From NCBI GenBank assembly GCA_964432205.1, contig CAYSMK010000004.1, positions 1 through 64,000 on the forward strand: 64,000 nucleotides of DNA, read 5' to 3'. Shown here in pieces: positions 35,131 through 42,658 of the stretch; position 1 is the stretch's first letter, and every line of letters starts with the position of its first letter. This DNA comes from Geomobilibacter sp964432205. GTDB taxonomy: Bacteria > Desulfobacterota > Desulfuromonadia > Geobacterales > DSM-12255. The translations under genes were made by a program, and so were the position numbers. The notes under the pieces are model-generated. The model made no database searches. It was given only the letters and a program-made list of their open reading frames with translations, and was not told the DNA's origin.

Positions 35131-35691
35131 AACCTGCGCGGGGCCGTTCCCCTCTGCCATCTCTTTCTGCGGGAACGGGTGCGGGCTGGTGACCGGGTGG
35201 TGGATGCCACCTGCGGCAACGGCAACGATACGCTGCTGCTGGCTGAGCTGGTCGGGCCTCAGGGAAAGGTCTGGGCCTTCGACAGCCAGGAGACGGCCAT
35301 CACTGCCACCGATGCCGCTTTACGCGCTGCCGGGTGCCGGGAATGGGTGGAGATGGTGTCGGGGGGTCATGAGCGGCTGGCGGAGTATGTGACCGGACCG
35401 GTCAGTGCCGTGGTCTTCAACCTGGGGTATCTCCCCGGCGGCGACAAACGGTTCGTCACCAGGCCCGCGTCGACCCGCGCCGCCCTGGAGCAGGCAGCAT
35501 CACAGATCGGGCCGGGCGGCTTTGTCCTGGTCGTGGTCTACACCGGGCACCCGGGTGGAGACGAGGAGTGGGATGCGGTCCGCACCTGGGGGGAAGCGCT
35601 CGCACCAGGGGAGTTCAACGTCTGGCAGGCCAGACAGATGAACCGGTCGGAGGCGGCGCCGTTTCTGGTGCTGGTGGAGAAGACGGGATAA
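35095..35691 (+). CDS. Class I SAM methyltransferase, MnmM/YtqB-like
   Basis: A 198-residue rRNA-methylase-like protein. The SAM motif is VVDATCGNGNDTLLLAELVG (residues 37-56) and the later VFNLGYLPGGDK block is typical of YtqB. YtqB proteins (MnmM) methylate aminomethyl-thiouridine at tRNA position 34. The N-terminal 12 residues come from a heptamer array, so the true start may lie a little downstream. It overlaps the hpnN stop. Confidence 0.8.
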   Translation: MRNEERGARNGENLRGAVPLCHLFLRERVRAGDRVVDATCGNGNDTLLLAELVGPQGKVWAFDSQETAITATDAALRAAGCREWVEMVSGGHERLAEYVTGPVSAVVFNLGYLPGGDKRFVTRPASTRAALEQAASQIGPGGFVLVVVYTGHPGGDEEWDAVRTWGEALAPGEFNVWQARQMNRSEAAPFLVLVEKTG

Positions 35692-35747
35692 CTATCCTCG
35701 GCTTCGATGACAGTCAATAAGGCAATGCCCACTCTCGCGGATACTTT

Positions 35748-36137
35748 TCAGTAGGCCAGGTCAAAGGCGTTGGGAATGTGTTCGATCCGGTGGGTACCGT
35801 CCGCACACAGCATGACGGCGATGACATCGAAGCGGGCCGGGGCATCCTGGAGACGGTTTTTGGCCAGCCAGGTAAGGGCAGCCTTGCTGATCTGGCGCTG
35901 CTTGAAGGGGGTCACCGCCAGCTGCGGCGGGCCGTAGGCCATGCTCCGGCGGGTCTTCACCTCGACGAACACCAGGGTCTTCCCGTCACGGGCCACGATG
36001 TCCGCCTCTCCCCCCTTGCAGCGGAAGTTGCGCTCCACGATCCGGTAGCCGGCACGCTGGAGAAAGGCCGCCGCCAACTCCTCCCCCATGGCTCCAACAC
36101 TCTGGTTGCTGCCTGCGGGTTTCTCCTCACTCCTCAC
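35748..36137 (-). CDS. YraN family protein (UPF0102)
   Basis: A 129-residue endonuclease-fold protein of unknown role. The family core GEELAAAFLQRAGYRIVERNFR, GGEADIVARDGKTLVFVEVKTR (the D-ExK nuclease-like site) is complete. It starts with GTG inside a GTGAGGA heptamer array, which supplies its ribosome-binding sites. It follows rnhB directly, a common pair. Confidence 0.92.
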   Translation of the reverse strand: MRSEEKPAGSNQSVGAMGEELAAAFLQRAGYRIVERNFRCKGGEADIVARDGKTLVFVEVKTRRSMAYGPPQLAVTPFKQRQISKAALTWLAKNRLQDAPARFDVIAVMLCADGTHRIEHIPNAFDLAY

Positions 36138-36157
36138 TCCTCACTCCTCACTCCTCA
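36124..36157 (-). repeat. GTGAGGA heptamer array at the rnhB/yraN junction
   Basis: Minus strand: GTGAGGA in four to five tandem copies. It holds the last codons and stop of rnhB and the GTG start of yraN, so the junction is made of repeat units. Confidence 0.85.
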
Positions 36158-36788
36158 CATACTCCCGGACCCCCCGGAAGGTCGTCCGGTGGATCGGCGA
36201 CGGACCGAGGCGGGCAATGGCTTCCAGGTGGGCCTGACTGCCGTACCCCTTGTGGCCGGCCAGGCCGTAACCGGGGTAGAGCCGGTCGTACTCCACCATC
36301 AGCCGGTCCCGCGTCACCTTGGCGATGATGGAGGCGGCGGCAATGGAGACGCTGCGGCCGTCACCCTGCTTGATGGTCCGCTGGGGCAATGACAGTGGCA
36401 CCTTGGAGATGCCGTCGATCAGCAGGAAGTCGGGTACCGTTGCCAGTTGCGTCACCGCCTGCTTCATGGCCGCCAGGGTCGCCTGCAGGATGTTGTCCCG
36501 GTCGACGACGTCATGGTCCATGATCCCCACCCCGACCGCCAGTGCATCCGCCATGATCCGGTCAAAGAGCCCTTCCCGCTGCTTTTCCGTCAGCTTCTTG
36601 GAGTCGTTGATGCCGTCGACCCCGCTCTCGGGAGTGAGGATCACCGCAGCCGCCACCACCGGCCCGGCCAGCGGTCCCCGGCCGGCCTCGTCGATGCCGG
36701 CAATGGAGCGGTACCCCTGACGCCGGGCCAACTCCTCGAACTCCCACATGGTCGGTGCCGGCTCGTCGCCGAACAGGGTCAGGGTCAT
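36141..36788 (-). CDS. rnhB: Ribonuclease HII
   Basis: RnhB removes ribonucleotides from RNA-DNA hybrids. The 215-residue protein has the active-site motif AGIDEAGRGPLAGPVV (D-E pair near residue 29) and the later SIAAASIIAKVTRDRLM block. An upstream in-frame extension runs through a GTAG-bounded repeat and was rejected. It ends in the heptamer array shared with yraN. Confidence 0.95.
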   Translation of the reverse strand: MTLTLFGDEPAPTMWEFEELARRQGYRSIAGIDEAGRGPLAGPVVAAAVILTPESGVDGINDSKKLTEKQREGLFDRIMADALAVGVGIMDHDVVDRDNILQATLAAMKQAVTQLATVPDFLLIDGISKVPLSLPQRTIKQGDGRSVSIAAASIIAKVTRDRLMVEYDRLYPGYGLAGHKGYGSQAHLEAIARLGPSPIHRTTFRGVREYVRSEE

Positions 36789-36829
36789 GGCTGCTCCCGG
36801 AGGATGGTTTACACAATAACGTGCATCCT

Positions 36830-36886
36830 GTAGGGATACCCCTTGCGGGTATCCTTGTTCCGGGCACCCGCAAGGGGTGCCCCTAC
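36830..36886. repeat. GTAG-bounded double hairpin (REP/BIME-like), copy 1
   Basis: The element reads GTAG, hairpin, seven-base spacer, hairpin, CTAC. The first stem is GGATACCC/GGGTATCC and the second, read on the other strand, is GGGCACCC/GGGTGCCC with the same CTTGC loop. The two stems differ by paired compensatory changes. It lies between rnhB and rplS. A GTAG foot beside a hairpin is the hallmark of REP sequences recognised by RAYT transposases. Confidence 0.7.
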
Positions 36887-36915
36887 ACAATCCGTCATGG
36901 GTTCACCAATAACCA

Positions 36916-36943
36916 AAAAGGCCCCGGTTTCCCGGGGCCTTTT
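36916..36943 (-). terminator. Terminator after rplS
   Basis: A GC-rich hairpin, AGGCCCCGG with CCGGGGCCT, flanked by A/T runs. On the minus strand it ends in TTTTTGG. It lies six bases past the rplS stop. Confidence 0.9.
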
Positions 36944-36948
36944 CTCGC

Positions 36949-37308
36949 TTAGATCATGCCGGCGACGTATTTCTTCTCGCGGATACGGGCTGCCTTCCCC
37001 CTGAGCTTCCGGAGGTAGTAGAGCTTGGCCCGGCGCACATGGCCGCGGGTGATCACCTCGACGGTCTCAACCGTCGGGGAGTGCAGCGGGAACACCCTCT
37101 CGACGCCGACGCCGTTGGAGATCTTCCGCACGGTGAACGACTCACGGACCCCGCCGTTCTGACGGCCGATACATACGCCCTGGAAGGCCTGGATACGGCT
37201 CTTGTCGCCTTCCACGATCTTCACGTGGACCTTGACGGTGTCGCCCGGCTTGAACGGTACCACGTTCTTCTTCATCTGCTCCATTTCGATTCTGTCTATC
37301 GTGTTCAT
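36949..37308 (-). CDS. rplS: 50S ribosomal protein L19
   Basis: A 119-residue L19, which lies at the 30S-50S interface. The family pattern FKPGDTVKVHVKIVEGDKSR and the RQNGGVRESFTVRKISNGVGVERVFPLHSP block are intact. It is the last gene of the rpsP-khpA-rimM-trmD-methyltransferase-rplS operon. Confidence 0.97.
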   Translation of the reverse strand: MNTIDRIEMEQMKKNVVPFKPGDTVKVHVKIVEGDKSRIQAFQGVCIGRQNGGVRESFTVRKISNGVGVERVFPLHSPTVETVEVITRGHVRRAKLYYLRKLRGKAARIREKKYVAGMI

Positions 37309-37389
37309 GTTTTCCTCCCTACGGTTAAAGCCGAAGCTTTTGATAGTAGTAACCGTCCTGATGACCGGACTGATTGCTGTTAGTGTCTG

Positions 37390-37962
37390 TCAACCCTGCC
37401 GCCCGCGGTCGCCCCGGAGCCGGTCCATGATGATGGCGGCCGCAGCCCGCACCGACAGGTGATTGTAGGTGTCATGGCCACGGATCGGTTCCAGGACCAT
37501 ATCGGCCCGGGCAAAAATCTCTTCCGTAAGCCCCCAGCCGGTGCCGAACAGCAGCAGGTGGGGTCGTTCATCCGCTGCCAGCCGTGCAGTCAGGTCGGCA
37601 CAGCCGATGGTATCCGTCCGCTCGGCAGCGCCGGTTGCCACCAGGCGCGGAGTCGATCCCGTTTCCCTCGTCAGATCGGTCACCGCCTCATCCAGGCTCG
37701 ACATGATCCGCACCAGAGACAGGGCCTCCTTCCGCTTGGGGTTGTAACCTGCCCCCCACCCTTCCTGCCAGTGACCGACAATCCGGTTGGCCAAGGCCTG
37801 TTGTTCCACCACCGGTGTCACCACGTAGTAGCGAAGGAGACCGTAGGTCCTGGCGGCCCGCGCAATATCGTGCAGGTCCAGATTGGTCACGGCCGTGGCC
37901 ACCACCTGCCGGTTCTTGTCATAGACCGGGTGGTGGATCAGGGCGATACTCAGACTGCTCAT
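37390..37962 (-). CDS. SAM-dependent RNA methyltransferase (SPOUT-like, TrmD-associated)
   Basis: A 190-residue protein of the Methyltrn_RNA_4 type that sits between trmD and rplS in Geobacter and other bacteria. It contains LALIHHPVYDK-type start (SIALIHHPVYDKNRQVVATAVTN), LLLFGTGWGLTEE and a C-terminal RGHDTYNHLSVRAAAAIIMDRL knot-like ending similar to SPOUT enzymes. The target nucleotide is not known. It overlaps trmD by four bases. Confidence 0.82.
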   Translation of the reverse strand: MSSLSIALIHHPVYDKNRQVVATAVTNLDLHDIARAARTYGLLRYYVVTPVVEQQALANRIVGHWQEGWGAGYNPKRKEALSLVRIMSSLDEAVTDLTRETGSTPRLVATGAAERTDTIGCADLTARLAADERPHLLLFGTGWGLTEEIFARADMVLEPIRGHDTYNHLSVRAAAAIIMDRLRGDRGRQG

Positions 37963-38696
37963 GGCGCCGCTTCCCCGGCAAGCTCACGGAGGAACGTCTC
38001 ATCCTCCCGGGAGAGGTGCGCCGTGGCCAGCAGGTCGGGCCGGCGCTGCACGGTCTGGCGCAGTGCCTGCTGACGCCGCCAGCGATCAATCTCGCGATGG
38101 TTGCCGGAAAGGAGAACCGGCGGTACCGTGAGTCCCCGGAACTCCGGGGGCCTGGTGTACTGCGGATACTCCAGCAGTCCGTCGCTGAACGACTCGTCCA
38201 GAGCCGACTCTTCGCTCCCCAGGACACCGGGGACCAGTCTGGAGACCGCATCCACGATCATCATGGCCGCCAGCTCCCCGCCGGTCAGGACAAAGTCGCC
38301 GATGGAGAGTTCCCGGTCCACGTACAATTCCCGAACCCGCTCATCGATCCCTTCGTACCGGCCGCAGAGGATGATCAGGCCATCTTCGGCAGCCAGTTCC
38401 CTGGCCACCGCCTGGGTAAACGGCTCGCCGCGCGGCGAGGTGAGTATCACCCGCGCCCGCGGAGCCTGTGCCTTCACTGCTTCGATGCAGGCGGCCAGCG
38501 GCTCGACCTTCATCACCATCCCGGCGCCGCCGCCATACGGTGCATCATCGACGGTCCGATGCCTGTCCAGGGCGAAGTCGCGGATGTTATGGAGGTCGAC
38601 GCTGATGGCGCCGCTCTCCACCCCACGCCGGAGAATGCTCTCGGTGAGCGGTCCCTGGAACATGGCCGGGAAGAGGGTCAAAATCTGGAATTTCAT
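37959..38696 (-). CDS. trmD: tRNA (guanine-37 N1)-methyltransferase
   Basis: TrmD methylates G37 next to the anticodon to prevent frameshifting. The 245-residue protein has the knot motif DFVLTGGELAAMMIVDAVSRLVPGVLG and the N-terminal MKFQILTLFPAMFQGPL. It overlaps rimM by four bases and the downstream methyltransferase by four. Confidence 0.97.
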   Translation of the reverse strand: MKFQILTLFPAMFQGPLTESILRRGVESGAISVDLHNIRDFALDRHRTVDDAPYGGGAGMVMKVEPLAACIEAVKAQAPRARVILTSPRGEPFTQAVARELAAEDGLIILCGRYEGIDERVRELYVDRELSIGDFVLTGGELAAMMIVDAVSRLVPGVLGSEESALDESFSDGLLEYPQYTRPPEFRGLTVPPVLLSGNHREIDRWRRQQALRQTVQRRPDLLATAHLSREDETFLRELAGEAAP

Positions 38697-39214
38697 AGAT
38701 CAAGCAGCCCTTCGAGAGGGCTTATGGTCATGACGCCGGCTTTGAGGTCAATGGCCTTGACCACCTCCTCGATAGCCGGTATCAGGTATTCCTTTTCATT
38801 GGCCCGGACCAGATAGACATCGTTGCTGCCGGTCGCCATGATGTTTTCGAGACGGCCCAACTCCATGCCGCCGTCCGTGATCACCCGGAGACCGATCAGG
38901 TCGAACCAGTAGAACTCGTCATCTGCCAGGGGCGGAAGCTGGCTGCGCTGGACGTAAATCTCACGTCCCACCAGATGCTGCACCTGATTGATGTCAGACA
39001 TCCCTTTCAGGGTGAGGAGAATCTTCCGGCCATGGGCTGCTGCCCCGGCAACGGCATACGTCTCTTCTTTACCGCTCGTATCTTTCAAAATAACCGTGTC
39101 GAGGGAGAGAAACGTCTCGCTCTCCCCCGAAAAGGCTGCTACCCGCAACTGGCCCTTGATGCCATGGGTGCCGACCACCTTACCCAACAGAACCAGTTCA
39201 CTGCTACCGGACAT
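38693..39214 (-). CDS. rimM: 16S rRNA processing protein RimM
   Basis: RimM helps mature the 30S head and binds S19. The 173-residue protein has the start LLGKVVGTHGIKGQLRV and the PRC-barrel region DDEFYWFDLIGLRV. Its ATG overlaps the khpA stop by one base. Confidence 0.95.
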   Translation of the reverse strand: MSGSSELVLLGKVVGTHGIKGQLRVAAFSGESETFLSLDTVILKDTSGKEETYAVAGAAAHGRKILLTLKGMSDINQVQHLVGREIYVQRSQLPPLADDEFYWFDLIGLRVITDGGMELGRLENIMATGSNDVYLVRANEKEYLIPAIEEVVKAIDLKAGVMTISPLEGLLDL

Positions 39215-39444
39215 TACTCGACGATCTTGAGGACGGCCTTCTTGTTGTCCTTGGTCGAAACAGCGTTCAACAGAGTCCGGATGGCCTTTGCAGTCCGCCC
39301 TTCCTTACCGATGATCCGGCCCATATCCTCCTTGGCCACCGTCAGCTTGATAACTGTCGTATCCTCTTCCAACTCCTCGGTGGTCCTGACCTGGGTCGGG
39401 TCGTCAACAAGTGCTTTGGCGATGGTCTCTACGAGCTGTTTCAT
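39214..39444 (-). CDS. khpA: KH-domain RNA-binding protein KhpA
   Basis: A 76-residue protein consisting of one KH domain, with the RNA-binding GKEGRTAKAIRTLL loop (the GxxG is IGKEG). KhpA works with KhpB in RNA and envelope regulation in other bacteria. It lies between rpsP and rimM, its normal location. A longer in-frame start at 39588 overlaps rpsP and was rejected. Confidence 0.93.
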   Translation of the reverse strand: MKQLVETIAKALVDDPTQVRTTEELEEDTTVIKLTVAKEDMGRIIGKEGRTAKAIRTLLNAVSTKDNKKAVLKIVE

Positions 39445-39494
39445 GTCGGTATCCTCGTGCTCTGGAGTGTCCGGCGGACCGGGGAAAGTCGAGC

Positions 39495-39761
39495 TCAGGC
39501 AGCCTTGGTAACGAACTTGGCCCAGATTCCTTCTTTCTTCAGGAGCTGCTTCACGGTGTCGGTCGGCTGTGCACCCTTGCCGAGCCAATCCAGGGTCGCC
39601 GTTTCATCGATGCGGCAGGCGGCCGGATTCTGGTTCGGGTCATACGTGCCAACGTTGGCGATGAAGCGACCATCCCTGCGAGCCCGCTCATCAGCTACGA
39701 CAACTTGGTAGAAGGGCTTCTTCTTTGCGCCGGCCCGGGCGAGTCTGATCTTTACTGCCAT
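39495..39761 (-). CDS. rpsP: 30S ribosomal protein S16
   Basis: An 88-residue S16: MAVKIRLARAGAKKKPFYQVVVAD, then VGTYDPNQNPAACRIDETATLDWLGKGAQPTDTVKQLL. It follows ffh by 83 bases and has a GGAGGAAACA ribosome-binding site. Confidence 0.97.
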   Translation of the reverse strand: MAVKIRLARAGAKKKPFYQVVVADERARRDGRFIANVGTYDPNQNPAACRIDETATLDWLGKGAQPTDTVKQLLKKEGIWAKFVTKAA

Positions 39762-39844
39762 TGTTTCCTCCTGGTGTTACAGCGACTTGTCATCGCCGTT
39801 CGTTTATTGGTTGTATGGTGAACGTCACGCTGTTATCAATGAAA

Positions 39845-41200
39845 TCAAAAAGGAAGCATTCCCTTCATCCCGCCGAGTCCCTTCATAAGCCCTTTCGGCC
39901 CCAACTTCTGGAGTTGCTTGATCACCTTCTGGGCCTCGGTGAAACGCTTGAGCAGCTGGTTCACTTCCTGAACCGTCGTACCGCTCCCCTTGGCAATCCT
40001 TAAGCGCCGGCTGCCGTTGATGATCGTATGGTTGGCACGCTCGCCACGGGTCATGGAATCGATGATCGCCTCGATCCGCTTCAACTCCTTCTCGGACGGC
40101 TGGGCGTCACCCATCTGCTTCATCATCTTCCCCATGCCGGGGATCATTCCCATGATCGACTCCAGGGAGCCCATCTTCTTGACCTGCTGGAGCTGATTTT
40201 TAAAGTCCTCCAGATCGAACGCGCCCTTCTTGACCTTTTTCTGGAGCCGCTCTGCCTCCTTGGCATCAAAGGTCTGATGGGCCTTCTCGATCAGGGTGAG
40301 GACGTCACCCATGCCAAGGATGCGGGAAACCAGCCGGTCGGCGTGAAACACCTCCAGGGCATCCAGCTTCTCGCCCAGACCTACAAACTTGACCGGTTTG
40401 CCAGTTACCGCCCTGATGGAGAGGGCCGCGCCCCCCTTGGCATCGCCATCCAGCTTGGTCAGCACCACACCGGAAATCTCCAGCCGCTCGTTAAAGCCGC
40501 TGGCCACATTTACCGCCTCCTGGCCGGTCATGGCGTCGGCCACGAAGAGAATCTCCCGCGGCTCGACCTCGTCCCTGATCCGGACCAGTTCGTTCATCAG
40601 GTAGTCATCGATCTGATGGCGACCGGCTGTGTCCAGAATCACCGTGTCCAGACCGTTCAGCTCGGCATAGCGGATTGCGCTGCGGCAGATCTCCACCGGG
40701 TCCTGGTCTGCCCGTGAGTCAAAGGTCTCGATCCCGAGCTGGCGACCGAGGGTCTTCAACTGCTCGATGGCGGCCGGACGGTAGACGTCGGCCGGCACCA
40801 GCAGGGGACGACGGCGCTGCCCCTTGAGAAAGCGCGCCAGCTTGCCGCAGGAGGTGGTCTTGCCGGCACCCTGGAGGCCGACCATCATGATGGCCACCGG
40901 CGGCTTGGCCGCCAGATCGAGGCCGTTCTCCTCGCCGCCACCCATCAGAGCGACCAGTTCGTCGTGGACGATCTTGATCACCTGCTGGCCGGGACTGAGA
41001 CTCTGGAGCACCTGTGAGCCGACGGCCTGCTCACGCACCCGCTCGACAAAATCCCTCACGACCTTGAAGTTGACATCCGCCTCAAGGAGAACCAGCCGCA
41101 CCTCGCGGAGCGCCTCCTTGATGTTGTCCTCGGTCATTACCCCCTGGCCGCGGAGCTTTTTGAATACCAGTTCAAGTTTGTCGGATAATGTATCGAACAT
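39845..41200 (-). CDS. ffh: Signal recognition particle protein Ffh
   Basis: Ffh is the SRP54 GTPase that targets nascent membrane proteins. The 451-residue protein has an N domain, the G domain (GLQGAGKTTSCGKLARFL near residue 105, DTAGRHQID, TKLDGDAKGG) and a methionine-rich M domain ending GLGGMKGMLPF. An in-frame GTG nine bases upstream is possible; the ATG matches the normal MFDTLSDKL start. It heads the ffh-rpsP-khpA-rimM-trmD-rplS series. Confidence 0.97.
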   Translation of the reverse strand: MFDTLSDKLELVFKKLRGQGVMTEDNIKEALREVRLVLLEADVNFKVVRDFVERVREQAVGSQVLQSLSPGQQVIKIVHDELVALMGGGEENGLDLAAKPPVAIMMVGLQGAGKTTSCGKLARFLKGQRRRPLLVPADVYRPAAIEQLKTLGRQLGIETFDSRADQDPVEICRSAIRYAELNGLDTVILDTAGRHQIDDYLMNELVRIRDEVEPREILFVADAMTGQEAVNVASGFNERLEISGVVLTKLDGDAKGGAALSIRAVTGKPVKFVGLGEKLDALEVFHADRLVSRILGMGDVLTLIEKAHQTFDAKEAERLQKKVKKGAFDLEDFKNQLQQVKKMGSLESIMGMIPGMGKMMKQMGDAQPSEKELKRIEAIIDSMTRGERANHTIINGSRRLRIAKGSGTTVQEVNQLLKRFTEAQKVIKQLQKLGPKGLMKGLGGMKGMLPF

Positions 41201-41282
41201 CAAGATCACTTATATTTCAATTAATTACCCCACCCAGCCACCATAAACAGACCACGGGCACAGTGGGACTTGTAAAGGATGG

Positions 41283-41312
41283 AATATAGAGGAGCTCCCA
41301 AATCTTTGTCAA
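41283..41312 (-). promoter_or_regulatory. Sigma-70 promoter for the ffh operon
   Basis: Minus strand: TTGACA (41307-41312), an 18-bp spacer and TATATT (41283-41288). It lies 82 bases upstream of the ffh ATG. Confidence 0.75.
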
Positions 41313-41387
41313 GACAAAAATCGGACAGCAGAGTGGATTGGCAATGGTGATTGTGACGGGTCGGCTGGTCTGGTATAACTCTTACCA

Positions 41388-42164
41388 ATGCCACATTCAG
41401 CCGACACCACACACAGGGGAGCCATTGCCCTGATCGCCGCCCTCCCGGAGGAGATCAAACCGTTCCTGGCCAGATGCGGGATTGTCCGGAAGGAACGGAT
41501 TGCACACTTCCCGCTCTACCGCCTGCGCGTTGGAGATCGGGATCTCATCCTGCTGCAGTCCGGCATGGGGCCGATAAATGCCGAAGCGTCTACCAGGGCG
41601 CTTCTGGAGGCTACCAGCCCGGGCCTGATCATCAACTTCGGCCTGGGAGGGGCCGTTGCCCCCGGCCCGCAGATCGCCGACCTGGTGGTCGCCACACGCC
41701 TCCTTGTCAGCGACGGGGTCGGATTCAGCGAGCAGAACGGACCGGACGTGTCCTTCGCCGACGACTTTATGGTAAAGGCCGGCAACAGCCGCTGCCATCG
41801 CGGCACGTTCATCACCACGAGCGAGACCATGCCCAAAGCCGCACTGCGCGGAACAGTTCCCGCGAATACCGAAACACCGGTTCTGGAGATGGAGACCGCC
41901 GCCATCGCCCGGATAGCCGGAGAGCGGGGCATTCCGCTGTTGGCCATCCGGGCGATCAGCGACGACAGTGACGAGGAGCTCGGCTTCACCGTTGCCGAAT
42001 TCTGCGACGCGGACCTGCACATCCGTCCATCCAAGGTTCTTTTCACCATCCTGAAACGGCCGTGGATCATCCCCCAGCTCATCCGGCTCGCCAGGAACAG
42101 CAGGCAGGCAGCCGAGTCCCTGGCAGCAGGCATCATCAACTATCTGGAGCAGAGCCATGCATAA
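41388..42164 (+). CDS. Nucleoside phosphorylase/nucleosidase family protein (possibly HpnG-like)
   Basis: A 258-residue protein of the PNP/UDP superfamily. It begins LIAALPEEIKPFL and has the substrate-binding EMETAAIARIAGERGIPLLAIRAISDD block near residue 170. This is the fold of MTA/SAH nucleosidase. In hopanoid makers a relative, HpnG, removes adenine from adenosylhopane, and no other candidate for that step is seen here, so HpnG is possible. MTA/SAH nucleosidase is equally possible. It is followed by an overlapping secreted protein. Confidence 0.72.
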   Translation: MPHSADTTHRGAIALIAALPEEIKPFLARCGIVRKERIAHFPLYRLRVGDRDLILLQSGMGPINAEASTRALLEATSPGLIINFGLGGAVAPGPQIADLVVATRLLVSDGVGFSEQNGPDVSFADDFMVKAGNSRCHRGTFITTSETMPKAALRGTVPANTETPVLEMETAAIARIAGERGIPLLAIRAISDDSDEELGFTVAEFCDADLHIRPSKVLFTILKRPWIIPQLIRLARNSRQAAESLAAGIINYLEQSHA

Positions 42165-42657
42165 GAGAGCAATCATCGCGGCGCTTGTCGCCAGCCTGAC
42201 CATCCCGGCCGTTGGCCTGCCGATGGGAAACCGGCCCGACGACAGCCGCACCATGCACTTCGACGGCGGCGCGTTTCAAGAGGGAAGCGTAGCGGGCCAG
42301 CCGGCGATAACATCCAGGATCGGCCACTATCCCCAGCTGCTCCGGGAAGGCTCGTCCAAGGAAACCCGCGCTCTTCCCCAGGGAACCGGGGCACTGGCCG
42401 GCATCTGTTATATCCAGCAAAGCGGCGGCAAGCTCGGCAACCACCCAACCTTTCTGCCGCGCCCTGACATGCCGGTGACGGTGCGCGGTGCCGGGGTCGA
42501 AAAGGAAACCCGTTGCGATGGGAACGGCTTCTTCTCCCTGGCCCTGCCGCCCGGTCGTTATGAAGTGCGTAGCGGGGCTGACTCCGGGACCGTGACCATC
42601 GAACTCGACAAAACCACACTCATACCCCTGCGGGGCGGGAAAAGGATGGTGGACTGA
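42157..42657 (+). CDS. Exported protein with carboxypeptidase-regulatory-like C-terminus
   Basis: A 166-residue exported protein. The signal peptide is MHKRAIIAALVASLTIPAVG. The C-terminal 60 residues (MPVTVRGAGVEKETRCDGNGFFSLALPPGRYEVRSG) look like a carboxypeptidase-regulatory beta-sandwich. The N-terminal half is not recognised. It overlaps the nucleosidase gene by eight bases and is followed at once by the metalloprotease-like gene, so the two secreted proteins may work together. Confidence 0.75.
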   Translation: MHKRAIIAALVASLTIPAVGLPMGNRPDDSRTMHFDGGAFQEGSVAGQPAITSRIGHYPQLLREGSSKETRALPQGTGALAGICYIQQSGGKLGNHPTFLPRPDMPVTVRGAGVEKETRCDGNGFFSLALPPGRYEVRSGADSGTVTIELDKTTLIPLRGGKRMVD

Positions 42658-42658
42658 C

